Below are positions 8,784 through 16,457 of a stretch of DNA of 64,000 nt, one piece after another (the first letter of the stretch is position 1; every line of letters starts with the position of its first letter). The notes beneath the pieces are model-generated. The model made no database searches. It was not told the DNA's origin and saw nothing but the letters and a program-made list of their open reading frames with translations. The stretch spans positions 124,001 to 188,000 of the forward strand of contig NZ_FNVP01000002.1 in the NCBI RefSeq assembly GCF_900108015.1. The letters run 5' to 3'. This DNA comes from Flavobacterium urumqiense. Lineage in GTDB: Bacteria; Bacteroidota; Bacteroidia; Flavobacteriales; Flavobacteriaceae. The translations under genes were made by a program, and so were the position numbers.

Positions 8784-10022
8784 TTACTCCTCCTCCATCA
8801 TATCAATATGTCTGTCGTGGTAACCTAATAGGTACAAAACACCGTCGAGACCTAAGCTTGAAATAGAGCTTTCTGCTTTTTCTTTTACCGTAGGTTTGGC
8901 ATGAAAAGCAATTCCTAAGCCTGCCAAATTCAACATAGGCAAATCATTGGCACCATCACCCACTGCAATAGTTTGGTTGATGTGAATGCCCTCTTTATCG
9001 GCAATGGCTTGCAGATATTCCGCTTTCTTTTTACCATCAACAATTTCGCCAATATAATTACCCGTCAGTTTACCGTCTTTAATTTCCAATTCATTGGCAT
9101 GAACGTAATCAATGCCTAATTCCTTTTGAAGATATTTTCCAAAAAAGGTAAAGCCTCCGGATAAAATAGCGGTTTTATAGCCGTAATATTTCAGGGCCTT
9201 CATCAAGCGATGCGCTCCTTTTGTAATGGGTAGATTTTCTGCAACTGTTTGCAGTACCTCTTCGCTCAAACCTTCTAACAAAGCCATACGCTGCTTGAAG
9301 CTTTCACTAAAATCGATTTCACCATTCATTGCTGCTTCTGTTATGGCTTTTACTTGCTCACCGACACCCGCTAACTCAGCCAATTCATCAATCACTTCCG
9401 TTTGAATCAAGGTCGAATCCATATCAAAACACACCAAACGTCTGTTTCTGCGATACATATTATCTTCTTGAAAAGAAATATCCACATCTAAAGTTCTGGA
9501 AATTTCCATAAAACTAGCGGTCATAAACGTTTTATCTACAATTGTACCTGTAACTGATAACTGTATACAAGAGCGGGGAAATTCTTCTTTATCAACAATA
9601 GAAACCCGACCCGTTAATCTTGTAATTGCGTCAATATTTAAATTTTGGTTGGATAGAATCCTGGTTACCGCTGCCAATTGTACCGCTGTTAATGTTTCAC
9701 CCAAAACATTGATGGTATAGCGTTGCTTGCGTTGTCCTTTTACCCAAATTTCGTAATCTGCAATCGAGATAGGAATAAATTTAACTTTAACACCCAATTC
9801 ATATGCTTTAAACAATAAATCTTTCAAAACAGGCGCAGAAGAAGAACCCGCTTTTATTTCAAATAAAATACCTAAAGATAACGTGTCATGAATATCTGCC
9901 TGTCCAATATCTAAAATAATGGCATCATAATTTGCCAAGATGGATGTCAAACCAGCAGTTACACCAGGTTTGTCCTGACCAGAAACTTTTAATAAAATAA
10001 CCTCAATCTCTTCTACTTGCAT
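8784..10022 (-). CDS. serB: Phosphoserine phosphatase SerB with ACT domains
   Basis: A 412-residue enzyme for the last step of serine synthesis. The N-terminal half is regulatory: VILLKVSGQDKPGVTAGLTSIL starts the first ACT-like domain and a second follows (YTINVLGETLTAVQLAAVTRIL). The C-terminal half is a HAD phosphatase: CFDMDSTLIQTEVIDELA (nucleophile Asp), LSGGFTFFGKYL and VGDGANDLPML. I chose the ATG at 10022 (MQVEEIEV) over the upstream ATG at 10100 because the extra 26 residues (Phe-rich, encoded by a poly-A/T tract) are outside the conserved domain. Ends in EE after DRHIDMM. Confidence 0.92.
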   Translation of the reverse strand: MQVEEIEVILLKVSGQDKPGVTAGLTSILANYDAIILDIGQADIHDTLSLGILFEIKAGSSSAPVLKDLLFKAYELGVKVKFIPISIADYEIWVKGQRKQRYTINVLGETLTAVQLAAVTRILSNQNLNIDAITRLTGRVSIVDKEEFPRSCIQLSVTGTIVDKTFMTASFMEISRTLDVDISFQEDNMYRRNRRLVCFDMDSTLIQTEVIDELAELAGVGEQVKAITEAAMNGEIDFSESFKQRMALLEGLSEEVLQTVAENLPITKGAHRLMKALKYYGYKTAILSGGFTFFGKYLQKELGIDYVHANELEIKDGKLTGNYIGEIVDGKKKAEYLQAIADKEGIHINQTIAVGDGANDLPMLNLAGLGIAFHAKPTVKEKAESSISSLGLDGVLYLLGYHDRHIDMMEEE

Positions 10023-10132
10023 GCTATAATCATTTAATTTAGAATGTACAAAAATCGACAATCTGACGTTGATAAAAAAAAAAAATCTTCCTTTTTTCAA
10101 ACAATAACAAATAGTGTAAATTCCACATAAAA

Positions 10133-10160
10133 AAACCTGTTCAAATTAATAAACAGGTTT
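10133..10160 (-). terminator. Terminator after clpX
   Basis: Nine-bp stem AAACCTGTT / AACAGGTTT with a 10-nt loop; on the minus strand it is followed by a T-run. It lies 25 nt past the clpX stop. Confidence 0.75.
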
Positions 10161-10184
10161 GTATTTTTAAGAAAAACGCAATTT

Positions 10185-11417
10185 TTATGATGCAATCTCT
10201 AAACGTTTCAATAAATTTTTATTCAGCGTTTCTTTTGCATAATTTACGTCAATTTCTAATGTTTTATCATCAGAACTCGGCAATTCATACATCGCATCGG
10301 TTAAGATAGCTTCGCATAAAGAACGCAATCCACGAGCGCCTAACTTGTATTCTAACGCTTTATCAACAATAAAATCCAATGCTTCATTAGTAATCGTGAA
10401 TTCAACATCATCCATTAAAAACAATTTCTCGTATTGTTTAATTAACGCATTTTTAGGTTGTGTCAAAATCGCACGCAAGGTTTCTCTGTCTAGAGGATCC
10501 ATGTGTGTCAATACTGGCAAACGACCAATGATCTCCGGAATCAATCCAAAATCTTTAATATCCTTTGGGATGATGTACTGCAACAAATTGTCTTTGTCAA
10601 TATTGTCTACATTTTTTGAGGTAGAATAACCCACTGCCTGACGGTTCAATCGTTTCGAAATAATTCTTTCGATTCCATCAAAAGCGCCACCGGCAATAAA
10701 CAAAATGTTTTGTGTATTGACCTCAACAAATTTTTGGTCTGGGTGCTTACGTCCTCCTTTTGGTGGCACATTTACAACCGTTCCTTCTAATAATTTCAAT
10801 AATGCTTGTTGCACACCTTCCCCAGAAACGTCACGCGTAATAGAAGGATTGTCACTTTTACGTGCAATTTTATCTATTTCGTCAATGAATACAATTCCGC
10901 GTTCGGCTTTGGCTACATCATAGTCAGCAGCTTGCAAAAGACGCGTCAAAATACTTTCGACATCTTCCCCAACATAACCTGCTTCTGTAAGAACGGTCGC
11001 ATCAACGATAGCTAACGGTACATCCAACATTTTTGCAATGGTTTTAGCCACCAATGTTTTTCCTGTTCCTGTTTGTCCCACCATGATGATGTTACTTTTT
11101 TCAATCTCAACCTCATCGTCTAATTGTTGTTGCATCAAACGTTTGTAATGATTGTAAACCGCAACCGACATTACTTTTTTAGTTTGGTCCTGTCCAATCA
11201 CATATTGATCCAAGAACGCTCTGATTTCTTTTGGTTTCTTCAAAATCAAATCTCCAACCAGTTTTGAACTTCCGCTGGATTTTATTTCTTCAAGAACAAT
11301 TCCGTGCGCTTGTTCAATACATTTATCACAGATATGTGCATTGATACCAGCAATCAATAATTGGGTTTCTGGCTTCTTTCTTCCACAAAACGAACATTCT
11401 AATACTACTTTTGCCAT
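10185..11417 (-). CDS. clpX: ATP-dependent Clp protease ATP-binding subunit ClpX
   Basis: A 410-residue AAA+ unfoldase that feeds proteins to ClpP. It starts with the C4 zinc-binding domain (CSFCG ... CDKC, residues 9-33), then Walker A GQTGTGKT, Walker [12 protein letters not shown], the GYVGEDVE pore-loop segment and the C-terminal small domain ([13 protein letters not shown]). Length is standard. It follows clpP in the same direction with an 86-nt spacer that holds an inverted repeat, and ends at a clear hairpin terminator, so tig-clpP-clpX is a conserved cluster. Confidence 0.97.
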   Translation of the reverse strand: MAKVVLECSFCGRKKPETQLLIAGINAHICDKCIEQAHGIVLEEIKSSGSSKLVGDLILKKPKEIRAFLDQYVIGQDQTKKVMSVAVYNHYKRLMQQQLDDEVEIEKSNIIMVGQTGTGKTLVAKTIAKMLDVPLAIVDATVLTEAGYVGEDVESILTRLLQAADYDVAKAERGIVFIDEIDKIARKSDNPSITRDVSGEGVQQALLKLLEGTVVNVPPKGGRKHPDQKFVEVNTQNILFIAGGAFDGIERIISKRLNRQAVGYSTSKNVDNIDKDNLLQYIIPKDIKDFGLIPEIIGRLPVLTHMDPLDRETLRAILTQPKNALIKQYEKLFLMDDVEFTITNEALDFIVDKALEYKLGARGLRSLCEAILTDAMYELPSSDDKTLEIDVNYAKETLNKNLLKRLEIAS

Positions 11418-11430
11418 TTTTATAGTCTAA

Positions 11431-11492
11431 TGTCATAAAGTCAAAAGTCGTAAAGTCTGAGCAATGCTTTTGACTTTCCGACTTTTGACTTT
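11431..11492. repeat. GACTTT-rich inverted repeat between clpP and clpX
   Basis: AAAGTCAAAAGTCG (11437-11450) is the exact reverse complement of CGACTTTTGACTTT (11479-11492). In addition, the 19 nt at 11431-11449 are the exact reverse complement of 12545-12563 on the other side of clpP. Confidence 0.75.
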
Positions 11493-11503
11493 CGACTAAT
11501 AAT

Positions 11504-12178
11504 TTATCCTCTTACTAAAACTTCATCAATCATTCCGTATGCTTTTGCTTCTTCGGCGATCATCCAATAATCACGTTCGCTATCCGTATGAACCTTATCA
11601 AAAGTTTGTCCTGAGTGCTGAGAGATAATTTTGTACAACTCATCTTTCAGTTTTAACATTTCACGTAAGTTGATTTCCATATCCGTTGCTACTCCTTGCG
11701 CTCCACCTGATGGTTGGTGAATCATTACTCTTGAATGTGGCAATGCCGAACGTTTTCCTGCCGCACCGGCACATAGAAGCACTGCTCCCATAGAAGCTGC
11801 CATTCCTGTACAAATTGTTGCTACATCTGGTTTGATGTATTGCATTGTGTCATAAATTCCTAATCCTGCGTAAACGCTTCCTCCAGGAGAATTCAAATAA
11901 ATCTGAATATCCTTAGAAGCATCAGCACTTTCAAGGAACAATAACTGTGCTTGAACGATGTTTGCAATTTGGTCATCGATTCCTGTTCCAAGGAATATAA
12001 TTCTGTCCATCATCAATCTGGAAAATACGTCTAATTGTGAAATATTCAACTGACGTTCTTCGATGATATATGGAGTCATGTTTTTAGGAGTCATTGCGCC
12101 TACGATTTTATCGTAATACATCGAGTTTACGCCGTGGTCCTTTGTAGCAAATTTTTTAAATTCTTTACCGTAGTTCAT
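11504..12178 (-). CDS. clpP: ATP-dependent Clp protease proteolytic subunit ClpP
   Basis: A 224-residue serine protease forming the ClpP barrel. Motifs: LNSPGGSVYAGLGIYDTM, the nucleophile serine in GMAASMGAVLL, the catalytic histidine in MIHQPSGGAQG, and the DRDYWMI-like end (SERDYWMIAEEAKAYGMID). The N-terminus (about 30 residues before TPYIIEERQLN) is a propeptide-like extension typical of Bacteroidota ClpP. Sits between tig and clpX. Confidence 0.97.
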   Translation of the reverse strand: MNYGKEFKKFATKDHGVNSMYYDKIVGAMTPKNMTPYIIEERQLNISQLDVFSRLMMDRIIFLGTGIDDQIANIVQAQLLFLESADASKDIQIYLNSPGGSVYAGLGIYDTMQYIKPDVATICTGMAASMGAVLLCAGAAGKRSALPHSRVMIHQPSGGAQGVATDMEINLREMLKLKDELYKIISQHSGQTFDKVHTDSERDYWMIAEEAKAYGMIDEVLVRG

Positions 12179-12271
12179 ATTTTTTTGTTCTAAGTTTTAC
12201 GTAATATCTTGTGATTCGATTTAATGCAAAGGTTATACCTATTTCCAAATGATGTCAATATGTCTTATTTT

Positions 12272-12414
12272 TAGCCCAGATGGGAGTAAAAAGCTTTTTG
12301 AATTCCGTTTTTTAGTTTTTTTATTCTTGTAAAGCGACTGAAAGAAGCTCTTGCAGGAATTTAAAAAACTGAAACGGAAGAAAAAACTTGTAACGTACAG
12401 CTGGATTGGCTCCC
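12272..12414. repeat. Candidate intergenic repetitive element
   Basis: A non-coding, partly palindromic block starting TAGCCCAGATGGGAG and ending CTGGATTGGCTCCC. Inside, TTCCGTTT (12303-12310) pairs with AAACGGAA (12372-12379). The flank AAAAAACTTGTAACGTACAGC resembles the AAAAAGATTGCAACGGATAGC flank of the element at 31531-31651. By recollection similar blocks are common between genes in flavobacteria; copy number cannot be tested here. Confidence 0.5.
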
Positions 12415-12433
12415 GCAACTAATTGAAATAAAA

Positions 12434-12463
12434 GAGCGCCAAAAAATATTTTTTCTGACGCTC
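12434..12463 (-). terminator. Terminator hairpin after tig
   Basis: GAGCG pairs with CGCTC, extended by an AT palindrome (AAAAAATATTTTTT) in the loop. It lies about 115 nt past the tig stop on the minus strand. Stem is short, so confidence is moderate. Confidence 0.45.
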
Positions 12464-12544
12464 AAATATAACTATTTTTTATTGTTTCGTATTTGTAATA
12501 AAATCATAAAATTTTTAATAATAACTTGCGCTCTTACGGCTTTT

Positions 12545-12563
12545 GACTTTTGACTTTATGACA
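12545..12563. repeat. Repeat arm matching the clpP-clpX spacer
   Basis: Nineteen nt that are the exact reverse complement of 11431-11449. The two copies bracket clpP in opposite orientation. Confidence 0.7.
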
Positions 12564-12577
12564 GTACAAACTCCTAT

Positions 12578-13903
12578 TTATTCTCCGTAAGACGCAGCAA
12601 TAAATTCGTCGTACGTTACTTCTTTAGTGGTAGGATTTGCTTTTTCTTTGAACAATTCCAATAATTTTTCAGCAACAACTTGGTCTGAAAGTCTTTTCAC
12701 TTCGTCTTGGTTTGACAAAACTCTAGCCACAATTCCTTGAACTTCTTCATCAGTAGGATTTGTTTGCCCGAATTGCGCCATTTGTTGACGGATATTTTTT
12801 GTAGTGAACGTTTTCAAATCTTCAAAAGTGATTTTGATGTCCGATTGAGCCAATGCTCTACCTTCGATCAATTGAAAACGCAGTCCTTTTTCAGAACGTA
12901 CATATTCAACTTCAGCTTCCTCAGGAGACAATTTTTTCTCTCCTACAGTTTGCAACCATTTTTTCAAGAATTCAGCTGGCAAATCAAATTTGGTACTTTC
13001 GATTAAAAATTCCGTTACATCGCCTAGTAATTTTTGATCCGCTTGTTGTGCAAATTGAGTCTCAGCATCTTCTTTGATTTTTGCTTTCAATTCTTCAAGT
13101 GAAGAAACCGTTCCAGCTCCAAACAATTTGTCGAACAATTCTTGGTTCAATTCCGCCAATTCTGCTGTATTAATCGCTTCGATTGTGAAGTTTACATCAA
13201 CCGCCAATTCGTGAACTTCATCATGACTTACTTTCAACACATCCATCAATTGATGTACGTCTTCAAATAAATCTTTTGTATTTACAGTCACAACATCCCC
13301 TACTTTTTTACCGACGAATAAATCAAAAGTCGCTTTGTCTTTAAAAAGATCAGCAGCAATAGTGGTCGCGTTATTAATTCCTTTTTCTTCGTTAGTGAAT
13401 GTTCCCGTCACATCTGAATCTGCAGCAACAACCTCTTGAGGAATTGCAGTTCCAAATTGTTTTTGAATACGTTCTACCTGACCTTCAATCATTTTATCAT
13501 CCGCTGAAACTACATATTTTACAATGTTGTTTTTAGCTTCTAAATCCAATTCGAAGTTAGGTACCAAACCAATTTCATATTCGAAAACCAGTTCTTCAGC
13601 ATCCCAAGAAAAATGCTCGTCTACTTTAGGAAGTGGCGTTCCAAGAAGGTTTAATCTTTCTGATTGAACAAAACGCTCTAAAGCCAAGTCAACCACTTTT
13701 TGAATTTCTTCTTGTTTAATTGCCTTACCATATTGTTTTTCAACAAGATCTTTAGGCACCGCACCTTTTCTAAATCCCTTAACCGTTGCCAAAGGCATTT
13801 TTTCGTTTATTCTTTTTGCTACTTGTCCTTTGTAATCCATGTGAACAACAGTCATTACAATTGTTTCCGTCACAGCGTCTATTGCTACTCTTTTGATATC
13901 CAT
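12578..13903 (-). CDS. tig: Trigger factor
   Basis: A 441-residue ribosome-associated chaperone. The N-terminal ribosome-binding domain includes the segment VKGFRKGAVPKDLVEKQYGK (about residues 40-60), the usual GFRKGKxP signature with alanine at the lysine position. The middle PPIase region is poorly conserved (no clear FKBP core), and the C-terminal part is helical and Glu/Lys rich. First gene of the tig-clpP-clpX cluster, coupling nascent-chain folding to proteolysis. Length matches Bacteroidota trigger factors. Confidence 0.92.
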   Translation of the reverse strand: MDIKRVAIDAVTETIVMTVVHMDYKGQVAKRINEKMPLATVKGFRKGAVPKDLVEKQYGKAIKQEEIQKVVDLALERFVQSERLNLLGTPLPKVDEHFSWDAEELVFEYEIGLVPNFELDLEAKNNIVKYVVSADDKMIEGQVERIQKQFGTAIPQEVVAADSDVTGTFTNEEKGINNATTIAADLFKDKATFDLFVGKKVGDVVTVNTKDLFEDVHQLMDVLKVSHDEVHELAVDVNFTIEAINTAELAELNQELFDKLFGAGTVSSLEELKAKIKEDAETQFAQQADQKLLGDVTEFLIESTKFDLPAEFLKKWLQTVGEKKLSPEEAEVEYVRSEKGLRFQLIEGRALAQSDIKITFEDLKTFTTKNIRQQMAQFGQTNPTDEEVQGIVARVLSNQDEVKRLSDQVVAEKLLELFKEKANPTTKEVTYDEFIAASYGE

Positions 13904-13937
13904 CTTCTTCTTTAATTTACATAATAAAATTGGACTG

Positions 13938-13945
13938 CAAAATTA
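13938..13945 (-). promoter_or_regulatory. -7 element upstream of tig
   Basis: On the minus strand TAATTTTG, 35 nt before the tig start, matches TAnnTTTG; a TTTG lies about 16 nt further upstream. Consensus match only. Confidence 0.45.
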
Positions 13946-14391
13946 TAAAATTTTTGCAACCCAAACAAGTTTTTTATACACGTTCCCAATCGAGAGGCGT
14001 CGGAACAAAACGGTATTGAATTTTAGCTGTTTATTTGGAAAAATTACAGGTATTAAAAGGAAAATAATTTGGGCGTGTCCCTCCGTAAAAACTGCGGGTC
14101 AGGCTGTACGTTCCCGCTTTTTATCGCCTGCCAAAAAAAGGCAGCCCATAAAATAGCTCCACTGCCATCCTTCACGCGGCTTGAAGTATGCGACAATATA
14201 AAGTTATTTTGATAATTTGTAATAATTTATTTATATATTTGAAATTAAATAACCATTGACGCCTATCAGACAAAGTAACCCGCTTTTAGGCGGATTGGGA
14301 TGAATTTATCAGTGCTATAAACTAATTAAGGACAGTTTTTAAAAAACTTTTCAATACAAATAAAAACAATATCTTTACAAGAAAAATAATT
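13946..14391. other. Intergenic region between tig and the ATPase gene
   Basis: About 450 bp without a supported gene, at the border between the core cluster and accessory DNA. It contains the 112-bp repeat element at 14072-14183 and otherwise AT-rich sequence. It marks the left side of the ATPase/nuclease cassette. Confidence 0.6.
14072..14183 (+). repeat. Intergenic repeat element, copy 1
   Basis: A GC-richer block beginning GGGCGTGTCCCTCCG, with GGTCAGGCTGTACGTT in the middle and CCACTGCCATCCTTCACGCGG at the end. Read on the other strand, 31531-31651 has the same order: GGGGCGTGACC, GGTCGGGCTATCCGTT, CCACTGCTATCCCTCACGC. The shared ends with a variable centre (here CTGCC-A-run-GGCAG) point to one repeat family. 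Confidence 0.7.
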
Positions 14392-15639
14392 TTGGAATAT
14401 ATATATATTGAAAATTTTGGCGGAATTAAAAAAATGGATTTTGAATTTAATTCCATAAACATTCTTATTGGTCCTCAAGGATCAGGAAAAAGTATAACTG
14501 TGAAATTATTATATTTTTTTAAAAATTTTACTAATGAAATCGTAAAAAGTATTGAGAGTCAAGAATCTAAAAGAGACTTAGATAAAAAACAAAAAGACAC
14601 TTTTATTACATTTTTTCCAAAAGAATCGTGGAGTAAAGATGATTTTGCCGTTTCTTATAAATTTAATGAAGTCGAAATATTTATAAAAAAGACAAATAAT
14701 AAATTATTCTTTGATTATTCCGACAATTTAAAGAAAATACAAAATAAGGGAAAGAAAATTTATAATGATGAAAAATTAAAACTTTCAGAAAACAGAAAGA
14801 TACCTAGTTTTAGAATAAAAAGAGAAATTAATGAAAAAATACAAAATTGTATAAAAAATGATTTAGGTGATATAGCAACCTATGATCAATTTTTTATTCC
14901 TGCAGGTCGAAGTTTCTTTGCAAATATACAAAATAGTATTTTTTCGTTTTTAAGTGACAATAGGTCTTTAGACCCATTCCTTATTGAATTTGGATCATTT
15001 TATGAAACTTTTAAAAGTTTTTATAATGACATTTTAACTGATGGGAAATCAGACAAGGAATTCGACGAGCTTATTTCACAAGTTTTAAATAGTAACTACA
15101 TTAGAGAAAAAGAAAAAGATTTTCTTGTCCATAAAGATTCCAGGAAAGTAAATTTAACAAATGCTTCTTCTGGTCAACAAGAAACTTTACCTTTAATGAT
15201 TATTTTAAAAGCCTTAAATTATATAAATTCAAGAGGTAGTGGCTTTACTTTATATATAGAGGAACCAGAAGCTCATCTTTTCCCAACTGCTCAAAAAAGA
15301 ATTATTCAATTACTATCGAGAACATTTAATAATAACACTAATAAAAAATTTCAAATATTTGTCACAACCCACAGTCCATATGTGTTATCGTCTTTCAATA
15401 ATTTAATTTATGCCGGGAATTTTTCAGAAAAAACAGAATTAGTAGCAAAAATAGTACCGACTAAAGAACAATTAAAAAGCGAATATTTTCGTGTGTATTC
15501 TATAAAAAATAATGAAAAAATAGATTTGATGAATAACGAAAATAATTTAATTTCTCAATCTATTTTAGATTCTGTATCAGAAGAAATCTCATTAGAATTT
15601 GATAAACTTTTAGATATTGAATTTAACGATGAGCTGTAG
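14392..15639 (+). CDS. AAA/OLD-like ABC-class ATPase, candidate defence protein
   Basis: A 415-residue ATPase of the AAA_15/AAA_21 (OLD- or RecF-like) type. Walker A GPQGSGKS is at residues 27-34, the ABC signature-like SSGQQ at about 258-262, Walker B LYIEEPEAHLF at 287-297 and the switch TTHSPYVL at 325-332. The middle is Lys-rich and helical, as expected for a coiled-coil insertion. TTG is the start; no in-frame ATG exists before an upstream stop, and MEYIYIENFGGIKK is a normal opening for the family. Its stop overlaps the next gene by 11 nt. Such ATPases pair with nuclease effectors in several anti-phage systems; that role is inference. Confidence 0.82.
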   Translation: MEYIYIENFGGIKKMDFEFNSINILIGPQGSGKSITVKLLYFFKNFTNEIVKSIESQESKRDLDKKQKDTFITFFPKESWSKDDFAVSYKFNEVEIFIKKTNNKLFFDYSDNLKKIQNKGKKIYNDEKLKLSENRKIPSFRIKREINEKIQNCIKNDLGDIATYDQFFIPAGRSFFANIQNSIFSFLSDNRSLDPFLIEFGSFYETFKSFYNDILTDGKSDKEFDELISQVLNSNYIREKEKDFLVHKDSRKVNLTNASSGQQETLPLMIILKALNYINSRGSGFTLYIEEPEAHLFPTAQKRIIQLLSRTFNNNTNKKFQIFVTTHSPYVLSSFNNLIYAGNFSEKTELVAKIVPTKEQLKSEYFRVYSIKNNEKIDLMNNENNLISQSILDSVSEEISLEFDKLLDIEFNDEL

Positions 15640-16030
15640 AAACATATCTAGTCAAAAGTTGTTTGTTTATCAAGAAATGAGAAGTAAATTAACTTTAGAG
15701 AATGTTGACAGCATTAAATCAACAAGTGTTAGAGTTGATGGATGTGAGATAAATGACAATTCAATAAGATGCGATTTTATGCTTATAGCAAAAGAAATTG
15801 AATTTTATATAGAATTGAAAGGTCAAGATTTGGAACACGCTTTAGAGCAAATAAAATCAACTATAAATCGCCTTAGTTTAAATATTAAAAAGGGAAATAA
15901 AATTTCATATATTATATGTACTAGAAGTCCAATGTCCTCTTCTGAAATACAGAATCACAAATTAGACTTTAGAAAAAAATTTAATTCTAAATTAGAAATA
16001 AAATCTTCTCCTTTTAGGGATAAATATTAA
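15629..16030 (+). CDS. PD-(D/E)xK nuclease-like partner of the ATPase
   Basis: A 133-residue protein starting ATG at 15629 inside the end of the ATPase gene (11-nt overlap); a TTG at 15617 would add four residues. The core reads CDFMLIAKEIEFYIELKGQD: Asp49, then Glu62-Leu-Lys64, the D...ExK pattern of PD-(D/E)xK nucleases, followed by a helix HALEQIKSTINRL. The final part is a beta strand (ISYIICTRSP) and a Lys-rich tail. It is the size of a minimal nuclease domain with no separate DNA-binding domain. The translational overlap says the two proteins act together. Nuclease activity is predicted from the motif only. Confidence 0.7.
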   Translation: MSCRNISSQKLFVYQEMRSKLTLENVDSIKSTSVRVDGCEINDNSIRCDFMLIAKEIEFYIELKGQDLEHALEQIKSTINRLSLNIKKGNKISYIICTRSPMSSSEIQNHKLDFRKKFNSKLEIKSSPFRDKY

Positions 16031-16173
16031 AAAAATTACCCTCATCTCCGCAAAGTGTTCATTAAAAGAATAAATTTGTCGCATGAGCTGCGCAAACGAC
16101 CTGCTACGCAAAGTCTCCTGACTTTGCACCCCTTTAAAAATCAACTTAAAAACAACAATCACCATTTAGTCTT

Positions 16174-16213
16174 CAGACTTTAAAACATTTTATTGTTCAT
16201 TTCGCTTTACAAA
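16174..16213 (+). repeat. 40-nt direct repeat, copy 1
   Basis: Begins CAGACTTTAAA and ends TTTACAAA. Matches 19198-19237 at 35 of 40 positions, same orientation. A shorter companion pair, CTCCGCAAAGTGTT, occurs at 16046 and 18756. Confidence 0.7.
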
Positions 16214-16371
16214 ACCATTCTAACCTAAAACTTCAAAAAGTCAGGAAACTTTATACTGTTTTTTCCTTAAATCAAATTACAAAAAAATTACGCAATGTCT
16301 GGAGACTTTGAGCAGCACTTTAGAGAGTTGCTCTCACTTTTCACTTTAAAAGGTTTTCATATCAATTACAA

Positions 16372-16407
16372 ACACCGTTACTTAAGAAAATGTAATGGTG
16401 TTTTTTT
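16372..16407 (+). terminator. Strong terminator with no ORF directly upstream
   Basis: ACACCGTTAC pairs with GTAATGGTGT (one G-U), 10-nt loop, followed by seven T. The nearest upstream gene ends 340 nt before it, so it may end the ATPase/nuclease transcript or a separate non-coding RNA. Confidence 0.8.
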
Positions 16408-16457
16408 ATTGCTACAATTTTGTATTTTGCAACAGCATTTAATTCTAAAATAAAAAC

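Larger units (their letters stand above)
12179..12577. other. Intergenic region between tig and clpP
   Basis: This 399-bp spacer has no supported gene. From the clpP side it holds a 143-bp repeat-like element (12272-12414), the tig terminator hairpin (12434-12463) and a GACTTT-type inverted-repeat arm (12545-12563). It probably carries a separate clpP promoter. Confidence 0.6.
16031..16457 (+). other. Intergenic region with hairpins and direct-repeat copies
   Basis: 427 bp with no supported ORF. It contains CTCCGCAAAGTGTT (16046-16059, repeated at 18756), a hairpin GCAAAGT/ACTTTGC (16108-16127), a 40-nt repeat copy (16174-16213), a weaker hairpin GAGCAGC/GTTGCTC near 16300-16333 and a strong terminator (16372-16407). 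The last ~50 nt form the leader of the monooxygenase gene. Confidence 0.6.

Noticed and set aside
10023..10100. N-terminal extension of SerB
   Set aside because: Phe-rich, encoded by a poly-T/A tract and not part of the ACT domain.
14392..16030. Restriction-modification or Gabija/Septu assignment
   Set aside because: No methyltransferase, no UvrD-like helicase (GajB) and no HNH partner; only the ATPase plus PD-(D/E)xK-like protein are visible, so I do not give a named system.
16372..16407. Riboswitch ahead of the monooxygenase
   Set aside because: Hairpin plus T-run is a plain terminator; no conserved aptamer recognised upstream.
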